From contig DATIYI010000041.1 of the NCBI GenBank assembly GCA_035517695.1, positions 1-64,000 of the forward strand: DNA of 64,000 nucleotides, given 5' to 3'. Every line of letters begins with the position of its first letter. Position 1 is the first letter of the stretch. Under the pieces are notes generated by a model. It was not told the DNA's origin and did not search any database. It worked only from the letters and a program-made list of their open reading frames with translations. This stretch comes from DATFVJ01 sp035517695. GTDB lineage: Bacteria; Actinomycetota; Actinomycetes; Streptosporangiales; Streptosporangiaceae. The translations under genes and the position numbers were made by a program. Positions 57,605-64,000 of the stretch are shown piece by piece.

Positions 57605-58444
57605 ATGGCCGCTGTAACCACGACGTTCCGGCAGAAGGCCGGCTGGGGGACGGCGAACTTCGTCGTCGTAGCCCTGGCGCTCATCCCGGTGCTGTGGATG
57701 GTCTCGCTCTCCTTTAAGACGCCCCCCGCCGTTCTCGATCCCTCCTTCATTCCCGCGCAGTGGACCTTGAGGAATTACACCCAGATCCTGAAGACGTCGC
57801 AGTTCGTCCGGCCGCTGGCTAACTCGATCGGCATCGGCCTCATCTCCACGTTCATCGCCGTCGTGCTCGCTTCCATGGCCGCCTACGCGGTCGCCCGGCT
57901 GCGGTTCCCCGGCAAGACGCTGCTCATCGGGATGGCGCTGCTGATCGCGATGTTCCCGCTCATCGCCCTGGTGACCCCGCTGTTTAGCATCGAGCGCGCG
58001 CTGGGCCTGTTCAACACCTGGCCAGGACTGATCATCCCCTACGTGGCCTTCGGCCTGCCGCTCGGCATCTATATCCTCTCGGCGTTCTTCCGTGAGATCC
58101 CTTGGGAGCTTGAGAAGGCGGCGAAGATGGACGGCGCTACCCCGTACCAGGCGTTCACCAAAGTCATCGCCCCACTGGCCGCACCGGGAATGGTCACGAC
58201 CGCGATCCTGGTGTTCCTCGCCTGCTGGAACGAGTTCCTGATGGCGATCTCGTTCACCTCGACAATCGCCTCACGGACGGCGCCGGCGTCACTTGCCTAC
58301 CTCAGTGGCAGCTCGCAGTTCACGGTTCCGACCGGCCCCATCGCGGCTGCCGCAGTGGTCATCACCATTCCGATCATCGTTTTCGTGCTGTTCTTCCAGC
58401 GCCGGATCGTCGCAGGTCTGACGTCAGGCGCGGTCAAGGGCTAG
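57605..58444 (+). CDS. sugB: Sugar ABC transporter permease SugB
   Basis: 279 residues from the ATG at 57605, with GAGGTGA 8 bases upstream, directly after sugA (7-base gap). Six helices (FVVVALALIPVLWMVSLSF first) and an EAA loop LEKAAKMDGATPYQAFTKVI mark it as the second permease subunit. The two permeases pair with SugC to import trehalose-type sugars. Confidence 0.92.
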   Translation: MAAVTTTFRQKAGWGTANFVVVALALIPVLWMVSLSFKTPPAVLDPSFIPAQWTLRNYTQILKTSQFVRPLANSIGIGLISTFIAVVLASMAAYAVARLRFPGKTLLIGMALLIAMFPLIALVTPLFSIERALGLFNTWPGLIIPYVAFGLPLGIYILSAFFREIPWELEKAAKMDGATPYQAFTKVIAPLAAPGMVTTAILVFLACWNEFLMAISFTSTIASRTAPASLAYLSGSSQFTVPTGPIAAAAVVITIPIIVFVLFFQRRIVAGLTSGAVKG

Positions 58445-58465
58445 ACAGGAAATAAGGAGCACACA

Positions 58466-59719
58466 GTGGCCGACATCGCCCTGGACAACGTGACCAAGCG
58501 CTTCCCCGACGGGGCGCTCGCGGTCGACAAGGTCAGCCTCGCGATAGCCGACGGAGAACTTGTCATCCTCGTCGGGCCCTCGGGCTGCGGAAAGTCGACG
58601 ACCCTGAACATGATCGCCGGCCTGGAGGACATCACAGAAGGCGAGCTGCGCATCGGGGGACAGGTCGTGAACGACAAGGCGCCGAAAGACCGGGACATCG
58701 CGATGGTGTTCCAGAGCTACGCGCTGTACCCGCACATGACCGTCAGGGAGAACATGGGCTTCGCGCTGAAGCTGGCGAAGACCCCGAAGGCCACCATCGA
58801 CGAGAAGGTGGGCGAGGCGGCCCGCATCCTCGACCTGACCCAGCATCTCGATCGCAGGCCGGCCAACCTGTCCGGTGGGCAGCGGCAGCGGGTGGCGATG
58901 GGGCGTGCGATCGTCCGCGACCCGGCCGCCTTCCTGATGGACGAGCCGCTGTCCAACCTCGACGCGAAACTGCGCGTGCAGATGCGCACGGAGGTGTCGC
59001 GCATACAGCGGCGGCTCGGTACCACCATGGTCTACGTGACGCACGACCAGACCGAGGCGATGACGCTCGGTGACCGCGTAGCTGTCATGCGCAGCGGCAT
59101 CCTGCAGCAAGTGGCATCGCCGCAGGAACTCTACGACCGGCCGAAGAACCTCTTCGTGGCCGGCTTCATCGGGTCGCCCGCGATGAATTTCCTGTTCGCG
59201 ACCCTCGAGGAGGGCAAACTGCGCACCGCCCTTGGCGATATCCCGCTGCGCGACCAGCTACGGCGTGCGGTCGAGAGCAAGGCCGCCGGCCGCGACGTGA
59301 TCGTCGGCATCCGCCCGGAAAGCTTCGAGGACGCGTCGCTCGTCTCGGCCGACAACCGCCCAAACGGGATTACCTTCCGCGCGAACATCGACGTCCTCGA
59401 ATCCATGGGCTCGGACGTTTTCGTCTACTTCACCCAGGAGCGCAACAAGGCGATGAACGTCGCCGAACTCGAGGAGCTCGCGCGTGACTCCGGCGCAGCG
59501 GACACGGGGTCGAGCACCGACACCGTAACGGCGAGGCTCGACACCGCCACCAGCGTGCGCGAGGGCTACGACGCGCAGTTGTGGGTCGATGTCAGGTCGA
59601 TACACGTGTTCGATCCCACCAGCGGTGACAACATCGCGCTCACCGCTGACGGCAGGGGTGGCGGCGGTGGGGCGGCGGCCCGGGCCCCGGCCCCGGCCGA
59701 CGGCACCGCTGCCAGCTGA
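58466..59719 (+). CDS. sugC: Sugar ABC transporter ATPase SugC (MsmK/UgpC type)
   Basis: 417 residues, GTG start with AAGGAG 6 bases upstream. Walker A GPSGCGKSTTLNMIAG, Q-loop VFQSYALYPHM, signature LSGGQRQRVAMGRAI, Walker B FLMDEPLSNLD and H-loop YVTHDQTEAMTLGDR are intact. A C-terminal regulatory (TOBE-like) domain follows, with VGIRPESFEDASLVSADNRP. It drives LpqY-SugAB import by ATP hydrolysis; similar ATPases can serve several sugar systems. The glycine/alanine tail after ALTADGRGG is variable. Last gene of lacI-lpqY-sugABC. Confidence 0.94.
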   Translation: MADIALDNVTKRFPDGALAVDKVSLAIADGELVILVGPSGCGKSTTLNMIAGLEDITEGELRIGGQVVNDKAPKDRDIAMVFQSYALYPHMTVRENMGFALKLAKTPKATIDEKVGEAARILDLTQHLDRRPANLSGGQRQRVAMGRAIVRDPAAFLMDEPLSNLDAKLRVQMRTEVSRIQRRLGTTMVYVTHDQTEAMTLGDRVAVMRSGILQQVASPQELYDRPKNLFVAGFIGSPAMNFLFATLEEGKLRTALGDIPLRDQLRRAVESKAAGRDVIVGIRPESFEDASLVSADNRPNGITFRANIDVLESMGSDVFVYFTQERNKAMNVAELEELARDSGAADTGSSTDTVTARLDTATSVREGYDAQLWVDVRSIHVFDPTSGDNIALTADGRGGGGGAAARAPAPADGTAAS

Positions 59720-59753
59720 CCAGATGGCGCGGCGGTCGAAGCCGCCCAGGTGG

Positions 59754-60599
59754 CTACTGGAGCTTTGCCCGCAATCGCTCGATGACCTCGTCGCTCCACT
59801 CGTGGGTGCGCATCAGCCTGTAACGCTCGCGGGCGATTCGCATGTAGGCCTCGGCGTCGGTGCACGAACCGATCAGGTCGGCCGCGCGGAGCATGCGTAC
59901 GACCGGCGTGTATTCCTCGGCGAACCAATGGCGGGCGACCTCCTCGCGGTCGAGGAAGCGTCGCTTGTCCTGCATGCACCGGTAGCCCCAGGCCTCGACA
60001 GCATCCCCGAGCTCAGCGTACGACCACGGGTCGCTGACCGTGAGCTTGGCGAGCGCCTGGGCGGGCAGCGGCACCCGGGCACCGAAGATGCGCTCGTAGC
60101 TCTTCATCAGCAGATCGCCGCGGCGGCGGACGCCGTTGGCGGGTACCGCCGTGAGCACCTCCGTCACATAGGCGTCGATCGCCTCCTCGCCGGTCGCGAT
60201 CGCGATCGAGACCCGGTGGTGGCCGTCCTGGACGAAATGCAGGTCGCCGAGGCGGTACACGTCAATGGGAGGGATCGCCTCACCGCGCCGCTGTGCCAGC
60301 GCGAGCCGCTCCCAGCGCTCGCGCACCCGGCTCGACGTGGGCCGGAAGCGACGGTCAAAATCGCGCCGCGAATCGACCGTGCCGACGACCGAATCCAACC
60401 GGATGGTCTGCAGGCCAACGGACCGCTCGCCCGCCCTGCCCAGGGCGGCGACCACCTCGTCGAACGGGAGAATGAGGTTGACGTCGTCGGGCTCGCGGCG
60501 CAGCCGGTGGGCAAGACGAGCGAGCATCTGACGGCGCCGGGCGCGGAGGAAGTCGTTCTCGACGTCCGAGCGGGCGAAACCCGTGTCAGCCCGCACCAT
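59754..60599 (-). CDS. ParB/Srx-fold protein, stand-alone
   Basis: 281 residues from the start at 60599 (MVRADTGFARSDVEN); the frame is open further upstream within the neighbouring phosphoesterase gene. PIDVYRLGDLHFVQDGHHRV is the ParB/sulfiredoxin-fold catalytic/nucleotide-binding motif. It continues SIAIATGEEAIDAYVTEV. The C-terminal third is helical (RMLRAADLIGSCTDAEAYMR). ParB proteins load on parS sites using CTP; stand-alone ParB-like proteins have other roles. No parA or parS is here. It overlaps the metallophosphoesterase gene by 14 bases, so the two are co-translated. Confidence 0.75.
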   Translation of the reverse strand: MVRADTGFARSDVENDFLRARRRQMLARLAHRLRREPDDVNLILPFDEVVAALGRAGERSVGLQTIRLDSVVGTVDSRRDFDRRFRPTSSRVRERWERLALAQRRGEAIPPIDVYRLGDLHFVQDGHHRVSIAIATGEEAIDAYVTEVLTAVPANGVRRRGDLLMKSYERIFGARVPLPAQALAKLTVSDPWSYAELGDAVEAWGYRCMQDKRRFLDREEVARHWFAEEYTPVVRMLRAADLIGSCTDAEAYMRIARERYRLMRTHEWSDEVIERLRAKLQ

Positions 60600-61287
60600 C
60601 GTGTCCCATCTGCGGGACCGGGACACCCGCACCTGGTTCGATGTCGAGCAGATGCCGCCCGGCCACGTTGCGCACCGAGGTCTGCTCAAGCTGCCGAACC
60701 GGGTTGGCCAGCTCGCCTGGGCCGACATGACCGTGCAACAACAGCGCGGGCCCCAGCCGCGCGACAAGCCCGTTCAGCGCGGTGAATCCGAGGTGCACAG
60801 GATCATCGCAGTCGCCCGCACCTCGCGGCGCGGCATGGGTGAGGAGGATGTCGACGCCGCGGCCGTCCCGCAGCTGGCGCCAGCGGGCCCTGCGGCTGAG
60901 GGCACGGGCGCGCCTGGACTGCTGCCTGTCGCTGTACTGGTTGGGCCCTGCGCTGTAGCGACGGCAACCGCCGAGTCCAGCCACCCGCAGGCCGGCCGCA
61001 TCGACGATCCTGCCGTCGGCGTTGCTTGCCCCGTCGGGCCACGGCGCGCGTTGGGGAAGTCCGGCCCGCAGCGTAAGCCCGGCGCGGGAGAGCCGGTAAC
61101 CGGAGACATCCGGATCGTGATTACCTGGTACGAAGACGAGGGGCACATCAAAGGCGTTCATGAGATGACGGAGGTAGTCGAACGGCAGGTCCCCGCAACC
61201 GACGATCAGTTCGGCCCCAGCTGCGAGGCTCACGTTCGCGCACAGCGCGTCATCAACCTCATCGGAAACGGCGAGAACGCGGACCAC
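60586..61287 (-). CDS. Calcineurin-like metallophosphoesterase
   Basis: 233 residues from the GTG at 61287 (VVRVLAVSDEVDDALCANVS); an ATG-started frame extends to 61710 but its first 141 residues are not protein-like. Metal-site motifs: ELIVGCGDLPFDYLRHL, PLVFVPGNHDPDVSGYRL, ILLTHAAPRG and LLLHGHVG. The usual first motif DxH is replaced by SDE, as I recall in one actinobacterial subgroup. Likely a phosphodiesterase acting on nucleotides or nucleic acid. It overlaps the ParB-like gene and follows a membrane coiled-coil gene. Confidence 0.82.
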   Translation of the reverse strand: MVRVLAVSDEVDDALCANVSLAAGAELIVGCGDLPFDYLRHLMNAFDVPLVFVPGNHDPDVSGYRLSRAGLTLRAGLPQRAPWPDGASNADGRIVDAAGLRVAGLGGCRRYSAGPNQYSDRQQSRRARALSRRARWRQLRDGRGVDILLTHAAPRGAGDCDDPVHLGFTALNGLVARLGPALLLHGHVGPGELANPVRQLEQTSVRNVAGRHLLDIEPGAGVPVPQMGHDGAG

Positions 61288-61324
61288 GCACCGATGGTAC
61301 GCGGAGCCCGGCCCGGCCCGTCGC

Positions 61325-61361
61325 AACCTGTCGCGCCCCAACCTGTCGCGCCCCAACCTGG
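61325..61361. repeat. 15-bp tandem repeat x 2.5
   Basis: AACCTGTCGCGCCCC occurs twice, followed by AACCTGG. It lies in the 82-base gap between the phosphoesterase and the membrane coiled-coil gene. Confidence 0.75.
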
Positions 61362-61369
61362 CTCCGTGC

Positions 61370-61774
61370 TCAGCGCGGCGCCGCCTCCCGCACGTCGAGT
61401 CCGCGCTCGCGCAACGCCGCCTCGACGCGGTAGATCTCGGCCTGGCCGGCTTGCGCGGCGGGCGGCGGGCTCGCCTCGAGCCGCTGGCAGGCGGTGCACA
61501 GGGCGTCGGTGTATGCCGCCCGCAGTGCCCGCAGGCGCGCGCTCTTGGCCGGCGTGCCCATCTGGTTCTCCATCGCTTCCAACTCCGCGCGCAGCCGCCG
61601 CAGGTTCGCGGCGAGCCGTTCGATGGGCTCGGCGACGATGGCCGTGGGGGCATTGGCGGCACGGACATACCGCCACTCGGAAACTCGCCCGGCCGCGCGG
61701 ACGCCACCAATCACCGCGTATCCCACCGCGGTTGGAAGCAGGATCACGGCCACGAGTTCGAGCGCTATGCGCAC
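61370..61774 (-). CDS. Small membrane-anchored coiled-coil protein
   Basis: 134 residues from GTG 61774 (VRIALELVAVILLPTAVGYA); a longer start at 61867 is unlikely because it overlaps the divergent promoter. One transmembrane helix (about residues 3-23) is followed by a basic segment and a coiled coil: AANLRRLRAELEAMENQMGT, LRALRAAYTDALCTACQRLE. It ends with a helix EIYRVEAALRERGLDV. No family is known to me. It lies upstream of the phosphoesterase and ParB-like genes in the same direction, so the three could form a membrane-tethered complex. Confidence 0.6.
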   Translation of the reverse strand: MRIALELVAVILLPTAVGYAVIGGVRAAGRVSEWRYVRAANAPTAIVAEPIERLAANLRRLRAELEAMENQMGTPAKSARLRALRAAYTDALCTACQRLEASPPPAAQAGQAEIYRVEAALRERGLDVREAAPR

Positions 61775-61865
61775 GCGTTCAATTGTCGGCCCGCCAAGGG
61801 GGCGAAAGCAAACAATCAGCCACATCGGGGCAGCGAAGCAACGGCAGCTACTCACCGGGAGAGGC

Positions 61866-63506
61866 ATGGACGATAACCCTGCAGGGCGCCACTGGTGGCA
61901 CGGCGCTGTGCTCTACCAGTTGTACGTCAGGTCCTGGCGTGACACCGACCGGGATGGCTACGGCGACCTGCGCGGCGTCATAGCAGGCCTTGACCACCTC
62001 TCGTGGCTGGGCGTGGACGGCATCTGGCTGTCGCCGACGATGCCCTCGCCTGACCAGGACTGGGGCTACGACGTCAGCGATTACCTGGGCGTCCACCCCG
62101 AACTCGGCAACCTGGCGGATCTGGACTGTCTCATCGCCGAGGCGGCTAACCGCGGTTTGCGGGTGCTGCTTGACCTGGTGCCCAACCACACAAGCGCCGC
62201 ACATCCCTGGTTTGTCGAGGCGTCAAAGGGCCCGGACTCCGCGCACCGTGGCTTCTACGTCTGGGCTGACCCTGGCCCTGATGGCGGGCCGCCGAACAAC
62301 TGGCGAGACGCCACGGGAGGCCCCGCCTGGACCTTGGATGAGCCAAGCGGTCAATACTACCTGCACAATTTTCTTGACACCCAGCCCGACCTGAACTGGT
62401 GGGAGCCCGCGGTCCACGACGCGTTCAGGGAGATTCTCAGGTTCTGGTTCGACCGCGGCGTAGCGGGGTTCCGCATCGATGTCGCCCACGGCCTCTACAA
62501 GGATGCCCAATTGCGGGATAACCCGGCGCTCGCTGAGAGTAACCGGATGAAAGGAAGCTTCGGCCTCGAGTCTGTCTACAATTTCAACCGGCCGGAGACG
62601 CACGGCGTTTTCCGGGATTGGCGGCGCATCGCGGAAAGCTATCAGTCACCGCGCCTGCTCCTCGGCGAGACGTGGGTCGGGGATCTCGACCGCCTCGCCT
62701 CCTACTACGGGCACGACGATGAGCTGCAGCTAGCCTTCAACTTCCCCTTCATTTTCGCCGGTTTCGGTGCGCAAGAACTGGCCGGCGTCGTGTCGCAGAC
62801 GCTCGCGCATCTCCCCGCGAACGGGTGCCCGGTATGGACAGCCTCCAACCACGATGTCGGCCGTTTCCCCACCCGCTGGTGCGACGGCGACGAAAGCAAA
62901 ACCAGGCTGGCGTTGCTCGTGCTCGCTACGCTGCCGGGCACGACCGTTTTGTACTACGGCGACGAGATCGCCATGACCGACGTCGAAGTCCCCGCGGAGC
63001 TGCAACGAGACCGGATGACGCGGCGCGGCCTTGGCGGCAGGGGTGTCAGGGACCGGGCCAGGACCCCCATGCAATGGGACTCCTCGGCATCGGCCGGCTT
63101 CACTGCGGGCAGCGTCCAGCCCTGGCTCCCGCTCGGCGACAGCGCCACTCGCAATGTCGCCGATCAGCGCGCGGACCAGTCGTCGACGCTGTGGTTCTGC
63201 CACCGCCTGCTTGCGCTACGGCGCGCGGAACTCGGCGGCCGGATCGGGCGCTATCGGCAGCTTGTCTCGCCACCCGATCAGTGGATCTACCGCGTCGAGT
63301 GGCTCACAGTGGCGGCCAATTTCTCCGCACAGCCCGCGGCGCCGTTCGAACCAGCAGGCCCGGTCCTCCTGTCCACCGGCGGGGACGTGCACACCGAGCC
63401 CGGCGGCGTCGTTCTGGGGCCCTGGCAGGGTGTCATCATCGGGCGCCCAGCAGCAGACGCGGTGTCGCCCGCCGCGGCAGGCATCGAGAATGATCCTGAC
63501 CCGTGA
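61866..63506 (+). CDS. GH13 alpha-glucosidase / oligo-1,6-glucosidase-type enzyme
   Basis: 546 residues from the ATG at 61866, supported by GGGAGAG. (beta/alpha)8 amylase fold: region I LLDLVPNHTSAAHPWF, region II GFRIDVAHGL (nucleophile aspartate), region III LLLGETWVG (acid/base glutamate) and region IV WTASNHDVGRFP. It opens HWWHGAVLYQLYVRSWRDTD as typical glucosidases do. It has no signal peptide, so it is cytoplasmic, where it could cleave imported trehalose-like or malto-oligosaccharides brought in by LpqY-SugABC. The exact bond specificity is not clear from these motifs. Confidence 0.92.
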   Translation: MDDNPAGRHWWHGAVLYQLYVRSWRDTDRDGYGDLRGVIAGLDHLSWLGVDGIWLSPTMPSPDQDWGYDVSDYLGVHPELGNLADLDCLIAEAANRGLRVLLDLVPNHTSAAHPWFVEASKGPDSAHRGFYVWADPGPDGGPPNNWRDATGGPAWTLDEPSGQYYLHNFLDTQPDLNWWEPAVHDAFREILRFWFDRGVAGFRIDVAHGLYKDAQLRDNPALAESNRMKGSFGLESVYNFNRPETHGVFRDWRRIAESYQSPRLLLGETWVGDLDRLASYYGHDDELQLAFNFPFIFAGFGAQELAGVVSQTLAHLPANGCPVWTASNHDVGRFPTRWCDGDESKTRLALLVLATLPGTTVLYYGDEIAMTDVEVPAELQRDRMTRRGLGGRGVRDRARTPMQWDSSASAGFTAGSVQPWLPLGDSATRNVADQRADQSSTLWFCHRLLALRRAELGGRIGRYRQLVSPPDQWIYRVEWLTVAANFSAQPAAPFEPAGPVLLSTGGDVHTEPGGVVLGPWQGVIIGRPAADAVSPAAAGIENDPDP

Positions 63507-63710
63507 ATCGGCCGGCCGCCGAGCGGCCCGACGTTCGCGGCACGACGCGGTTCGCGACCTGGCTGAGGACAGCGGAGCGGTGAGCGCGCGGCGCGAGCAC
63601 GACGACGGGGCCCCGGGCGCCGGCGGCGCCTGGTGGCGCTCGCAGACGGCCGGGATCTGGCCACGGCTGGGGGCGATTGGCACCTTCGCGCCGGACATGG
63701 TGAACCAGAG

Positions 63711-64000
63711 CCGGCCGGCGACGATGCCCTAACCTGGGCGTTCGAGGCCCAGAGACCGCGCCTGCTGCGCGTGCCTACGCGACAATCGGCTCGCTGGCCG
63801 AAGCGGAGGACTGCGTACAGGAGACGTGGCTGCGGCCGCGGCGCACGCAGGATCCGGCCGCGATCCGCGACCTGCGCGCACGGCTGACGACGACGGCCGG
63901 CCGGCTGGCACTCGACGCCCTCGGCAGCGGCCGCGCGCGAAGTAACGCTACGTCGGCCCGTGGCTGCCCGAGCCGCTGGTCGAGACGCAGCCGCCGAGGA
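63711..64000 (+). pseudogene. Frameshifted ECF sigma factor (SigJ-like) fragment, cut by window edge
   Basis: TWAFEAQRPRLLRV, then after a lost base (CGTGCCTACG for CGTGGCCTACG near 63772), ATIGSLAEAEDCVQETWLR. Next come DPAAIRDLRARLTTTAGRLA and LDALGS, and after another frame change YVGPWLPEPLVE. This is the start of an ECF41/SigJ-type sigma factor. At least two frameshifts are visible in 290 bases. Whether the gene recovers beyond the window is unknown. Confidence 0.7.

Overview
The window is high-GC DNA from an actinobacterium (class Actinomycetes). Evidence: GTG/ATG starts with GGAG-type ribosome binding sites, an LpqY-SugABC trehalose importer, GlgM-type glycogen synthesis, a SNF2/SWIM pair, stand-alone LigD-polymerase and DNA-ligase genes, and several small proteins of actinobacterial type. 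A Streptosporangiales-like soil organism is my guess; nothing here fixes the genus.

Layout. 1-207 is the tail of an ABC exporter. 1268-12913 is a cobalamin (B12) region almost entirely on the minus strand: cobK, cobF, cobQ, an FhuF-like 2Fe-2S protein, a BtuF-like binding protein with a MarR regulator, the B12-dependent fused mutase IcmF, and a BluB-CobT fusion. A truncated B12 riboswitch lies inside it on the plus strand. 12914-17023 is accessory: a DUF1028 protein, a VirD4/TraG fragment, a DUF6328-like membrane protein and a VapBC pair. 17024-21198 is the SNF2 helicase/SWIM protein operon, preceded by an 18-bp perfect hairpin. 21261-26500 is sparse: small proteins, tandem repeats and a gene frameshifted by a 19-bp duplication.

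26662-35240 holds an MMPL transporter and an APC permease/phosphotransferase pair, mixed with decayed LuxR, GntR and ABC-2 permease genes. 35457-41697 is a three-gene operon with overlapping ends: a GltD-like flavoprotein, pyruvate:ferredoxin oxidoreductase (nifJ) and a dihydroorotate-dehydrogenase-like protein. 43982-48016 is the glycogen operon pgm-glgC-glgM. 48896-52119 holds a DNA ligase, a coiled-coil protein and a LigD polymerase (NHEJ-type repair). 54055-59719 is lacI-lpqY-sugA-sugB-sugC. 59754-61774 is a ParB-like/metallophosphoesterase/membrane coiled-coil set. A GH13 glucosidase follows, then a decayed sigma-factor gene runs to the edge.

How it fits together: one block makes, assembles and uses B12; another imports and breaks down alpha-glucosides and makes glycogen; a third handles pyruvate and low-potential electrons. 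Two themes run through the window. Many genes are broken by small indels or deletions. Many short tandem arrays (units of 12-18 bp, often 16-17) of unrelated sequence sit in gaps, often just after stop codons.
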